64,000 bases of DNA. Source: Aspidapion aeneum. Its lineage: Eukaryota > Arthropoda > Insecta > Coleoptera > Brentidae. The notes under the pieces are model-generated. The model was not told the DNA's origin, searched no databases, and worked only from the letters and a program-made list of their open reading frames with translations. How positions within the stretch are numbered: the stretch's first letter is position 1; each line of letters opens with the position of its first letter. The DNA is taken from the NCBI GenBank assembly GCA_963576565.1, contig OY755040.1, positions 25,672,543 through 25,736,542 of the forward strand, in the 5' to 3' direction. This document shows positions 54,764 through 64,000 of the stretch, piece after piece. The position numbers and the translations under genes were made by a program.

Positions 54764-56676
54764 CAATGAGTTCGCTTTTGAGATCTGTTCGCTGGGGGGT
54801 GATATTTATAACTTGATTAAAAATGAACAAGGTGTCACTTGACGGCACTGGAAGCGAACTTTTATAAAATATGCGGAGTTAAATTTTAGTTATTCTCGTT
54901 GTCACTGATTTTAGTAAAATTTGAGTGTCATATTTCTTGATTTTGTGATTAGAATGTCTTAGAGCGGCAGATCATTTGGTTAGTTATCGAAATACAGGAA
55001 TGTGGAAATATAATATTACCAAAAAACTGCGCATTAACGTTTCTCAGTTGTAGCACTATTTTTAAAATTCCCACAGATCTAGGGAAACGAAAAACTCCCT
55101 CGAACAAATGCATATGATTTGTCCATGCATGTTATGCTACTCCCTTTCTCTGTAAGGACACCTTTATTAAAGGGATTTGTTGGTTTTTATTTCTTATAAC
55201 AACCAATAGAACAACTTTTATCGAAAATCATGCGACCTGTGTTAATAGGAAGAGGAATTAAGTGCGTCGACCACTCAGGTGTGCATATTTGAGGGAAATT
55301 TCTCTTTTTTCCCTAAATCTGGAAATTTCAAGAATAGCTACACTGGCGTCAAGTAAGCAACTTTGTGTAAATAATTTTAAATGCGTCCCTTTTCTAAAAT
55401 GACTACTTTCATCAACACAATAATTATACATATTTACTTGGAATTTCATCATGTGGAAAACTTTTTTGATAATAATTTAACGAAAAAAACTTGTTCTTTA
55501 TAAAAAGTTCAAAAACCTAAAAATCTTCAAAAACCTAAAATTTTACAATTCTATACGAGGTGTGTAAAAAATGTGAATTTTGCTCAAGAGTAAAGTAACC
55601 TTATTTTTAACAATATCGAAAAATATTTTTAATAAAAGGTGATCAGAATTTAAAACCATGTTCAAATATGCATATAAATCTATTTGCGTAGAATAATGTT
55701 TTTTTACTTTGTCGTAAATTATCTAACCTTATGTTCATTTTGTGTCCTTTTGTAGTGTTTTTAGTTGGGAAAAAAAGATGATTAAATATAAATTGAAATA
55801 ATAATTAATTTAATTAATTATACTTCTTCAATTTTAAAAAAAGTTTTTTTATTTATAAGGTTTCATGACTTAAAACCTAAAAGAAAAGAATAAAAAATAT
55901 AATTTTTCTAGAAATATAGCAAATGTAACAAAACATATAAATTTTGCTCAAAAAAGTGATTTCATTTTAACGCGAATGGTTTTGTTGCGTATTTAAACGT
56001 AATTTTTATTTCTAATCAATTTTTTTTGTAACAATTTTCGTTATTGTAGAAACTAAGACTTTATCCTCAAAGTAAAGCAATACCAAAGTTTTCCATTTGG
56101 GGCCATTCCAAGTTAATACTGTATTTTAGTTAAAGCAAGTTTGGTTGGCTTATTTATAAATATTATTAAGCAGTTTTTTTGAAACACTAATATTTTAGAA
56201 ACTTAAATTTGTATCTCGGTAACCAGTCCTCCTTTAGAGTTCCTAAAATAATTTTGATCAGAACATCAAGAACGTAAAAATTCAAAGCAACTACAGTTCT
56301 CTGCAGCTATTAGCAAACGGAATGCCCTATTCAAATCAATGCAAGTAATCTTAAATTCTTGGTGGTTAAGGACAGTTTTTGTTTTATAAATATATTTAAA
56401 AACAAATGTAAATATAATAATAATTAATAAATAAAAGAAGATTTTTATATAATATTAAGAGTGGACTGAACATGAAATCGCCTTATTTATTAAGTTATAA
56501 TGCCTGTATTTAGTTTTGCTCAAAAGGTTTGATTGTAGGATTTGCCAACATTGATATTGCGTTTTACAGGATAACTACGAAATTCTTTTCATTTATTTGA
56601 AAAATATATTATTGAAATTTTTTTAGAATCGGAAAAAGACAGATTTTTTAGTTTATTGCTTTAATAACTTCTATTC
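54764..56676. other. Downstream region without a gene
   Basis: AT-rich. The word ATTTTGCTCAAAA recurs (near 55578, 55943, 56515), suggesting a decayed repeat. No coding signal. Confidence 0.4.
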
Positions 56677-57446
56677 TAGAAACAAAATTTCGGACCTCCA
56701 TTGTCTTTATTTATTTTTAACTCGACATTTTGGTTAGTAAACTAAACAACGTGGTCTAGCGGCTACTACTTATCCCACTTGGTTTGCAGTCAGGTGTTAT
56801 TTTTCGTAGGCGCGGTAAAAGCATGCGCGGTATAATACCACGCTATTTGTAGTAACGCGGTTAGTTACAAAACTCCTTATTGTATTTCCCGATTAGAAGA
56901 CTCTTACTTAAATGTTTGATTATTCGTGTTTTTTCTGAAATCCCTTGAACATATGGAATAAACACCCAACGGATTATTATTTTGAGAATTTGCTACGTTT
57001 GATATGTCTTTAATTGTAGAGATCGTTGAGTTTATTAATTTTTCGGAATAACCATTATGTTGTAAGTCCTTTTAAATGTTGTAGAATTCTTCGGTTAATT
57101 CTTCATTATTACTACAACATTTTACGGTTTTTAAATATAACTCTTTGTTTCGTAGCAACAAAATGATTAGACTTAAAATTTAGGTTTTGTCCCGTGTGTT
57201 TAGGTTTCCTATACTATAGTAGTTTGAATGTTCCTATCTTTTGGTTTGATAAAAAATCCAAAAAAGGTAAGGCTGAATCTTTTTCAATTTCCATTGTGCA
57301 ACTGATTGTTGGTAGAATACCGTTAAGATGCTGTAGAAAATTCTGCAGTTAGGTTAGAGATACGTACTAACCGAACCGTTGTGTTTAAAATAAAGATGAC
57401 AATGGAAGTCCGAAAATTCGTTTCTACTCAATCATTGTCTACAAGT
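56677..57446 (-). mobile_element. Penelope-like element, second fragment
   Basis: Reverse of the intron 3 element. GAAACAAAATTTCGGACCTCCATTG at the left, the GGTTAG...CTAACCGAA terminal motif near 57350-57375, and the shared end TTTCTACTCAATCATTGTCTAC up to 57442. The middle matches in inverse the segment after the RT (ACAACATTTAAAAGGACTTACAACATAATGG-like, 57050-57090). About half the length of copy 1; no target duplication recognised. Confidence 0.75.
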
Positions 57447-57495
57447 TTTTATTATTTTGTTCAAAATAAATTATTTTTTTTATTTCTCATATGTA

Positions 57496-58215
57496 GGGTT
57501 GCCAGATTTTCGGGAGGGGAAAAGCTTGGCAACGACGACGGGGACAGATATGATACGTTTGCGATCAATTGACCAGGGTTAGATTAACCGATATTGACTT
57601 TTCATAAGGAAGATAGGGGAGCTAATTTAAAAATTATTTCCAAAACACAATTTAAAAAAAATCCAAATTTTTTCAACTGCTCCGGAATATAACAAAAAGC
57701 TGCTTTTCAAATAGTAGATTACAATACATAGGTAGAAAGCCCAGTTAAAAAATTAGGGTTTTGGTGTATCGTTGGAAAATTATCGAGGAGTGACCTTTTT
57801 TTTTGGATTTGAGGCAAGTCTTGTTTTCTCCCTAGATATTTTAAAACTTATTATTTTTGATAGTCATCAAAGCTTCAGTTATCAAAACTCCTATTAAAAA
57901 GCAGCTTCTTAAAAGTTGGCTTGGCAAAAGCAGCGACTAGTTTAACTGAGCTATTTGAAAAAAAAGAAGTTTTGCTTATCACTAGAGCAAGATGGCAAGG
58001 ATAAAAAAGTTGGTTGGTTAAAATAAACGCGTGTTAAAAAACTTTGGAAGTTCCCATCTGGCTTGCGGTATCTGCATTATTTTGTATGACTTTCCTTTAA
58101 AATGTTCTCGGGTTTATATATATAGTATTTTTGCGTTTTATTCACTCTCTCAACTTAAAAAGCGTGGCGATTGGGTACGTGGTAATCACCCCTAAATCGT
58201 GTCATCTGGCAACCC
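57496..58215. mobile_element. TA-flanked MITE (GGGTTGCCAGAT ends)
   Basis: GGGTTGCCAGAT at 57496 and ATCTGGCAACCC ending at 58215, TA on both sides. A 720-bp interior without a usable ORF. Confidence 0.65.
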
Positions 58216-58423
58216 TAGTTATGCAAAATGTTTTAACAATAAATCGGTAATTTTTCATCATAAAAGGCATTTAAAAACCTATCCAACGTGGTATTACTCA
58301 ACCCACTTTACCTATTCTTTATTAAAAGGTCAAGATTACTCCGACTAGAAGTTGATAGATAGAAGTATCTCAATATTGCAAAAAAAAAATCAGTGTTTCC
58401 GTGGATTTTTTCAAAAACCTACT

Positions 58424-58958
58424 TTAACCCTTTCCGGACGGCTGCCGTACCCTTAACGACAGCAACTTTCTTTTTATTTCTGGAGGGCTGCCGTTGCCTT
58501 GGAGACACATATTTTTTTGCATTGGCACACGGGCGGGTTTACGACAGTGTTTACTTGTCAGATGGACGAGCGTCGTATATTCACGACACCTTCGCCTATA
58601 AGCGACAATCGGCAACGTTTTTTTATTAGTAGATTATAATAAGAATATGTACCTATATTTTTGATGGTTTCTTGAGTTTACTTTATCTTTAATAAAGATA
58701 CTTCTTTAATTAGTCGTCTAGCTATCATAAGAATATGTATTATACCTATTTTTTAATGATTTTTTAAGTTTACTTTAACTCTAAGCTCAATAAAAACTTC
58801 ACTTAAATATCTTCAGTTTTTGTATTTTAAAGTTACTTTCTAATATATAATTTTTTTCTATAGTGTCGTCTATTTACGACACCTACCTGTCGGCCATTGT
58901 AAAAACTCCCGTCCGTGTGCCAAAAAGTTGGGAAGGAGCGCCGCCGGAAAATGGTTAA
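58424..58958. mobile_element. piggyBac-like MITE with TTAA duplication
   Basis: TTAA at 58424-58427 and 58955-58958. Ends are CCCTTTCCGGACGGC and the inverse of CCATTTTCCGGCGGC. TTAA with a CCNTTT start is the piggyBac pattern. 527 bp, no transposase. Confidence 0.7.
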
Positions 58959-59750
58959 ATACTCGAAAAGGTTTCTGTTGTTTCAATATTTAACACTTCA
59001 CGCTTACCTGGTCCTTCTGACATATTTTAAAGAAATATAAAATATGTCATACATACAGGGTATTTTTTACTTTATTTACTTTTCAGTAAAGTTTGCAATA
59101 ATCCTGTATCTTTTCAAGAATTCATAATCTACTTTTTTAACAATTTAATTTAAAGTTTGTACAATTATTTTCGTGGTACAGAAAAGGAATCTAGATGTCC
59201 AGCAATATTTTTGGAAGTATATATGTTTTGGTTAGTCTTCGTATGTTTTTATTTTTTACATGTTCGTCATAAATACTCACAAATATAATAATCAAACCAA
59301 ACAATTATTATCATTATTATCAATATAATTTTTGTCTATTTTTAGATTTAGAGCTGTTAAAAATTTGCGAGTTTTAAAAATGGTGTTTATTATATATTGC
59401 CAAAAAATTAACTGACATTTTGGTATCTCTAGTCTTAACATAAATGTATTCTTAGAATAGGATAATATTTTCAAGTCTTCGTTTTGTTTTTATGTAAAAA
59501 TTATGCACTATTCAAAATGTCATTTGCGTCTTGTGAAAAAAAATACATTCCAAATTTTAGGCTACTTTATTATAAACATAACCCTATTTTTATAGAGAAA
59601 ATTTGCTATTTCTTTGCATAAAACCAAAACCAAACAGCAACGACCAAGCATTGCACGATAGAGTGGGTTTATTTTAAACAGACGCATTATTTTATATCTT
59701 TGGTGTGGATTTTTCAATGCGTAAAGTTTGATTTTCCAGTAATTAAAAAA
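58959..59750. other. Unassigned AT-rich sequence
   Basis: No coding signal or recognised repeat. Confidence 0.4.
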
Positions 59751-59756
59751 ATGTCG

Positions 59757-60118
59757 TTAAAAGAACCCTTTAGTATTGGTAGTAGTGGGGGGTGATTTGC
59801 AGGTTCGGCAACTAGGCCAGAGTAGGCCCTTTGTGTAGCTCATTGGCCTTCCTGTTGTCTTTTCAAAGCCTTGTATGTCAGCCCATGTAAACAAGTGCAG
59901 CTTTTCCTCGCTTAGGGTTGGTGCCCCCAGTGCTTCCAAATAATTTGACAGTGTTTACATTTAAATGTAAGAACTCTCAAATTATTTAAGGACACTAGGT
60001 GCCCCAGTGTTTGTGGTCTCATCCTTGCGTAGGCCTTACATTTTGTCACGACGAGCCTTGATGTCTCTTCTTTCTGTCCACAGGCTGGACAGGTATAGAG
60101 ACCCTGTATGTATGACAT
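59757..60118 (-). pseudogene. Possible LINE C-terminal remnant
   Basis: Reverse strand: YTCPACGQKEETSRLVVTKC, then YARMRPQTLGHLV. A Cys-X2-Cys...His/Cys knuckle followed by an R-TLG block is typical of the end of R1/Jockey-type LINE ORFs (C-C-E-ET-EH-L-C). It is short and stands alone; low certainty. Confidence 0.35.
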
Positions 60119-60150
60119 ATTTTAAGATTAATAGTTATTTAAACAACAAG

Positions 60151-60620
60151 GTTTGAAAACGACTCTTTGCACACGATTGAGACAGTTTGGTAGACCGAGC
60201 CGAAGGCGAGGTCTACAAGTCGAGGGAGTATGCAAAGAGGTTTTCAAACGAGTTTTTTACAATATTTTTTATACGACTGCTAATAAAGAAAGAAAAATCA
60301 AACTTTAATTTAACTTGTTTTTATTTCCGACATTTTTACAACAAAACTTAAAAATTCAACAATTTTTTGACGTATCTAATCAACAAAACATACGAGCAGT
60401 GACGGTTGCTACGGAACTAAGCCAACTTATATTGATGGGTGACAACAACAAAAATCACAATGACGGGAGACCCGTATGCAGAAATGACATAGGCGTGCGC
60501 AAAAATGATATAAGCGTGTGCAAAACGTTTTGCACACAGCGTGCGCAAAATGCCATTTTCAGATCGTGTTCTCCGTGCGCAAAACCCCCTTTTACAAGAC
60601 AGTCGTATAAAAAATATATT
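60151..60620. mobile_element. Nested-hairpin element with GCGTGCGCAAAA repeats
   Basis: The left part (60151-60249) folds on itself: outer arms GTTTGAAAAC / TTTTCAAAC, middle CTCTTTGCA / TGCAAAGAG, inner GTAGACC / GGTCTAC around GAGCCGAAGGCGA. After it, ACAATATTTTTTATACGACTG (60259) is mirrored near 60600-60618. The right part has GCGTGCGCAAAA or GCGTGTGCAAAA at about 60493, 60514, 60539 and 60573, and a perfect 22-base palindrome at 60516-60537. No ORF of its own. Confidence 0.55.
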
Positions 60621-63600
60621 ATACATACAGGGCCTCTAGACAGGTAGGGTCGTTCCGACTCCGACACGTGGCATGTGCTCACACAACCGGTGATCATCTA
60701 AAGCGGCCCTCACGCGATCAATATTTCTGTTCTTGTAATTATCTTTCAAATGATAAAAACAAAGAATTATATAAAAATATTCACAATATTATTGACCGTG
60801 CTTTTGGGCTGTTTACGCTCCAACCTGTTCCTACTTTCCAGGATTGCCCAGGAGTTTAATTTTAGTAATATTAAATTGTGACGTCAAAAACAGCAACATG
60901 GATGCTTAGAAAGTTCCACGTTAACGCAGGGAGAAACGGTCATTTTTCCCCTCTCATGTCTGTATCTGTTATACCCTTGTCAAAAAGTTTTTGTACTCGC
61001 ATATTGATTCAGGGCTATCAAAACGGACGGGCCACGATCCTCCACTTTGTTGACGTCACATCGGGGGCTGATTTTTTTTTGAAGGGCATGTCACGACACA
61101 GCTGATTGTCTTTAAAATATTGAAGTTGGAATGACGGTTCAAGAATATTTGATTTTTCTTAAAATAAAGCCGGTTTTGAGATTCTTTTTACTATCTTCAT
61201 GCAGAACAATTTTTTTTTAATGTATAGTAATCCTTAATTTTTCAGAGCCGCTTCATTAGCTCACACTAAAATTAAATTTAAAGCAGATGGCAAAGTCAAA
61301 TACATGTCAAATATAACAGTTGGCATGCGGTACATGGCGGGTAATTTGAATTCAAAACAAGGAATGCTAAATCTTGAAGATTTTAACCTTTTAATCATTT
61401 TGCATCCTTACAAAAGTTTGGTGGAATATCGGGATGATGTCTGAGAATATTTCACTAAAATTTCGCGGAAATCTGTCGTGTCATTTTGAAAATATCATAA
61501 AAAAACGTCTGACCTCCCATAAGACCCAATGTAAAAGTTAGCCCCCCCCCCCAAGAACAGCTGATTTTTTCAGGGTCGTGGCCAGTATTTTTTTGTTGGC
61601 CTTGATTGATTATTGTTTTCGAGGTTCTGTTGTCATTCGGTAATTTGATGGGCTTATTTTATTCTTTGCCTGTTTTATTTTTAACTAGATTTTTGGTGTC
61701 GTGCAAATAATTTCATATTTTTGACAGTAGTAAATGTATGGGTTATGTCTAAAATGACTTGGCCTTAATTAAAAGATAAATAATATAATATGATAAATAT
61801 ACCAACAAATCTATTTATACAGTTTGGACTTTTGACTTTAAAATGTTTACTAAAGTAGACTATTCTGTTTGATATTAAATTTTATAAAAGATATTTAAAG
61901 ATTTTTATAAGACCATTAAAAACTATCTAGAGAAATTTTTTACCTACTTTTTAGATAGGAGGAATTAGTTAAAAAACAATTTAAATCCATACTTAAATGC
62001 TTTTGTTTTAGTACCTTGAGCGGACATGTTAATAATTTTAATTGTTTTTTTTATAATAGTGCAAACTAGGATTGATATTTTCTTTTGGAAAGAATAAAAC
62101 TGATTCATATTTGTGGTTGCGCGTATTCCTTGGTCAGGTTCGGTCAGGTCAGGTTGCCTAAGGTAAGGCTGTCTTTTATCCACAATACTGAATAATATTT
62201 AAAGTTTTTTTTCCAAATTAAAATATTTTAATGGTGTGCACATTATTAGGAATGCATCCATTTATAATTAATGCTATTTTTCCACTTAAAGCTTTAGTAA
62301 TTGCTACAAAAAACTTTGTTTTTGGAAAGTTTTGTAATAATTGAAGCAGTCAGTAACTTTTTTATTAAATTGCTTTTTTAATGTTCTATTGGTACAGTTG
62401 GTCCATTTGAAAATGATACTAGGTAGCGCGCCCTTTCCACAAAGACTAATACTTTGAGCAAAACTCAGCAACGTTACGTCCGCTCTCACTGCACAAGGCA
62501 TATTTAGAGTGTGGGTGGTGGGTTAAGACACACCCCTTACCAACTAAACTGTGCCTTAGCCTTACCATCATTGTTGTGTAAAAGACATATACATAAGAAT
62601 ATATATTGTCCGGCCAAAATAAAATGAAGCACAAAAGAAATTGCTTCAATTAGCGCTGTCTTTCTGTGTCCAGTGGCGGGCTATAATTTTTTAATTTTAT
62701 TAGGTATTAATTTTATACTTTGCTCCTCCTAAGCCTTTTTTTGCTAGAAAACTCCATACCTTATTTTTCTTAAAAATAAATATTTTTTCAAAACTTTTGT
62801 ACTTATTATATTATATTTCAAAAGGTGAATACGAATCTATAAACCTAAAGAAATACCAATTGACTTTCTAAAAATTGCAAAAATCCAGAATATCTTTAAA
62901 ATTGGAACTCCACACAGTTTTATTAAAAAATTAAAAGAGGAAATGATACTCTACTGTTTCTTTTTATTGGTGTAGACTCTGTATGATAACAATGGACGCC
63001 CTATAAAAGAGTGTGAATAATAAACGGGCTGGGGTCGATTTCGTTAAACGTACCAGACAAGTAACGTCTTTTCTTGTAATATTAAAATTTTGTTCAAGGT
63101 AAATTTGCTAAAAATGAAGACCACCCAGTAAGACCAAAGTGCTGTAAACAGAGGGAGATTTAGTTGAGCCATCTCTTTTCCGCCTCTTTTTATTCTGGTC
63201 GGACAGTACTAACGGTATAGGTAAGGTGGTTTTGAAGTTTTTTGAATTCTTTTATATGTAGACCTAAATAAATTTTTAGTTGCAAAATGCATTAATGCAA
63301 GGTTTTTACTCAAAACCATAAATAAATGTTGACGTTTTGTGCGCTTTTTACCGTGCGCGCATTTTACTGTGTGGTTTGCCAATAAATATTATGATTGCGT
63401 ATATTATGACCAAAATAAATTTTAAAAGTAATAATTACCAGTTTTATTTTAAAAAATCCCGAGCAAAATTTTTATTTGAAAGGCATTCACAAAGAGGATA
63501 GAGTACTTGTCAACAATAAACTAAATTTGTATATTTACCTACCTCCCAGGGTTCTCAAACTTTCTCTACTTTACACTTGCAAAACTAGAGTAGGAAATGG

Positions 63601-63798
63601 TTTATTATTTTGTGGCATTGGTGGACTAGATTTGTTTGCTACGCCCATTTGTTTTCATTATTTTTGCGAGGAATGCTGGTTTGTTAAACTGGAGCTCTAA
63701 AGCGTCATAGGCCTTCCTTTGCTCGCAGTCGGTATCATTTTCAAGTATGGCTGATTTATATTTAGAATTCCTTAACTAAATAAGCTTTCAAACAAGTC
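60621..63798. other. Downstream intergenic region
   Basis: No gene supported. At 61425-61605 lies the repeat that matches 21175-21276 in inverse, including a run of 12-13 C residues near 61540. A GGTCAGGTTCGGTCAGGTCAGG patch lies near 62133. Small frames in this stretch show no family features. Confidence 0.4.
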
Positions 63799-64000
63799 TC
63801 GTGGCTAATCGGGCAAAAAGGAGTTTTTGTTTCTCTCATATTTTTCCGTGGGTAGCCTGAAAGCTTAACCTCACGGGGGTCCAAGATCTAATGGACACCT
63901 AATAACTGTTGACAGTTAACTGTTTCGTTCTTATGGGACTCCTCAGAACACTCCTGGTCAATGTGACAATTCTTGCGAAGTTAATTAGACGGTTTATACC
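63799..64000 (+). repeat. GTGGCTAATCGGG repeat family, cut by the window edge
   Basis: The clearest + strand copy: CTCGTGGCTAATCGGGC, then TTTTTCCGTGGGTAGC, ACGGGGGTCCAAGATCTAATG, TTGACAGTTAACTGTTTCG, GACAATTCTTGCGAAGTTAA. It continues beyond position 64000. Confidence 0.75.

Noticed and set aside
60417..60697. Overlapping frames in the GCGTGCGCAAAA region
   Set aside because: Result of the repeated 12-mers and palindrome; no family match and no conserved start.

Overview
The window is animal, almost certainly insect, genomic DNA. It is AT-rich, with GT-AG introns, short TTAGG-like runs, and an insect-type mix of BEL/Pao, mariner/Tc1, Penelope-like, LINE and Helentron-like repeats. I cannot name the species; a beetle or other insect with large introns is a guess. 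There is one host gene. Almost everything else that can be recognised is mobile DNA, much of it nested.

The host gene is phosphatidylinositol 4-kinase beta (PI4KB; Drosophila four wheel drive) on the + strand. Eleven coding exons between 20041 and 54586 join in phase into 877 codons plus a stop. The exon sum of 2634 bases, all splice phases and every GT-AG junction were checked by hand. It holds the lipid-kinase-unique helical region (exon 2) and the complete catalytic domain (exons 8-11), with [15 protein letters not shown] and DFG.

1-20000, upstream of the gene, is a repeat field. It holds a TA-flanked MITE, a dead mariner transposase, two Helentron-like elements in opposite orientation, a 138-bp tandem repeat and a complete BEL/Pao retrotransposon (4243-11341). 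The BEL copy has identical-looking 659-bp LTRs, a GGGTT target duplication and an unbroken 1796-codon polyprotein. Further on are a (GGTTC)n satellite bounded by two long hairpins, a 5'-truncated LINE with an open frame, and a long-arm foldback MITE.

20000-54600 is the gene. Its introns carry a Penelope-like element with a 13-bp target duplication (intron 3), pogo-like and 9-bp-TSD MITEs (intron 4), a LINE inserted into an opposite-strand LINE and an 8-bp-TSD element with a zinc-finger-like ORF (intron 5), and Helentron-like copies (introns 6, 8, 10). Intron 8 has a 276-bp, 13-bp-TSD hairpin insertion that looks like a Penelope terminal repeat and contains a hammerhead-ribozyme-like core, plus a long-TIR transposon with a helix-turn-helix relic. 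Intron 9 has a THAP-domain DNA transposon relic containing a LINE. Intron 10 has an IS630/Tc1-like transposon containing an 1800-bp unclassified element.

54600-64000, downstream, holds no gene I can support. It contains a second Penelope-like fragment, a TA-flanked MITE, a TTAA-flanked piggyBac-like MITE, a nested-hairpin element with repeated GCGTGCGCAAAA motifs, and a repeat family that runs off the right edge. All boundaries and identities were read by eye; no database search was possible.
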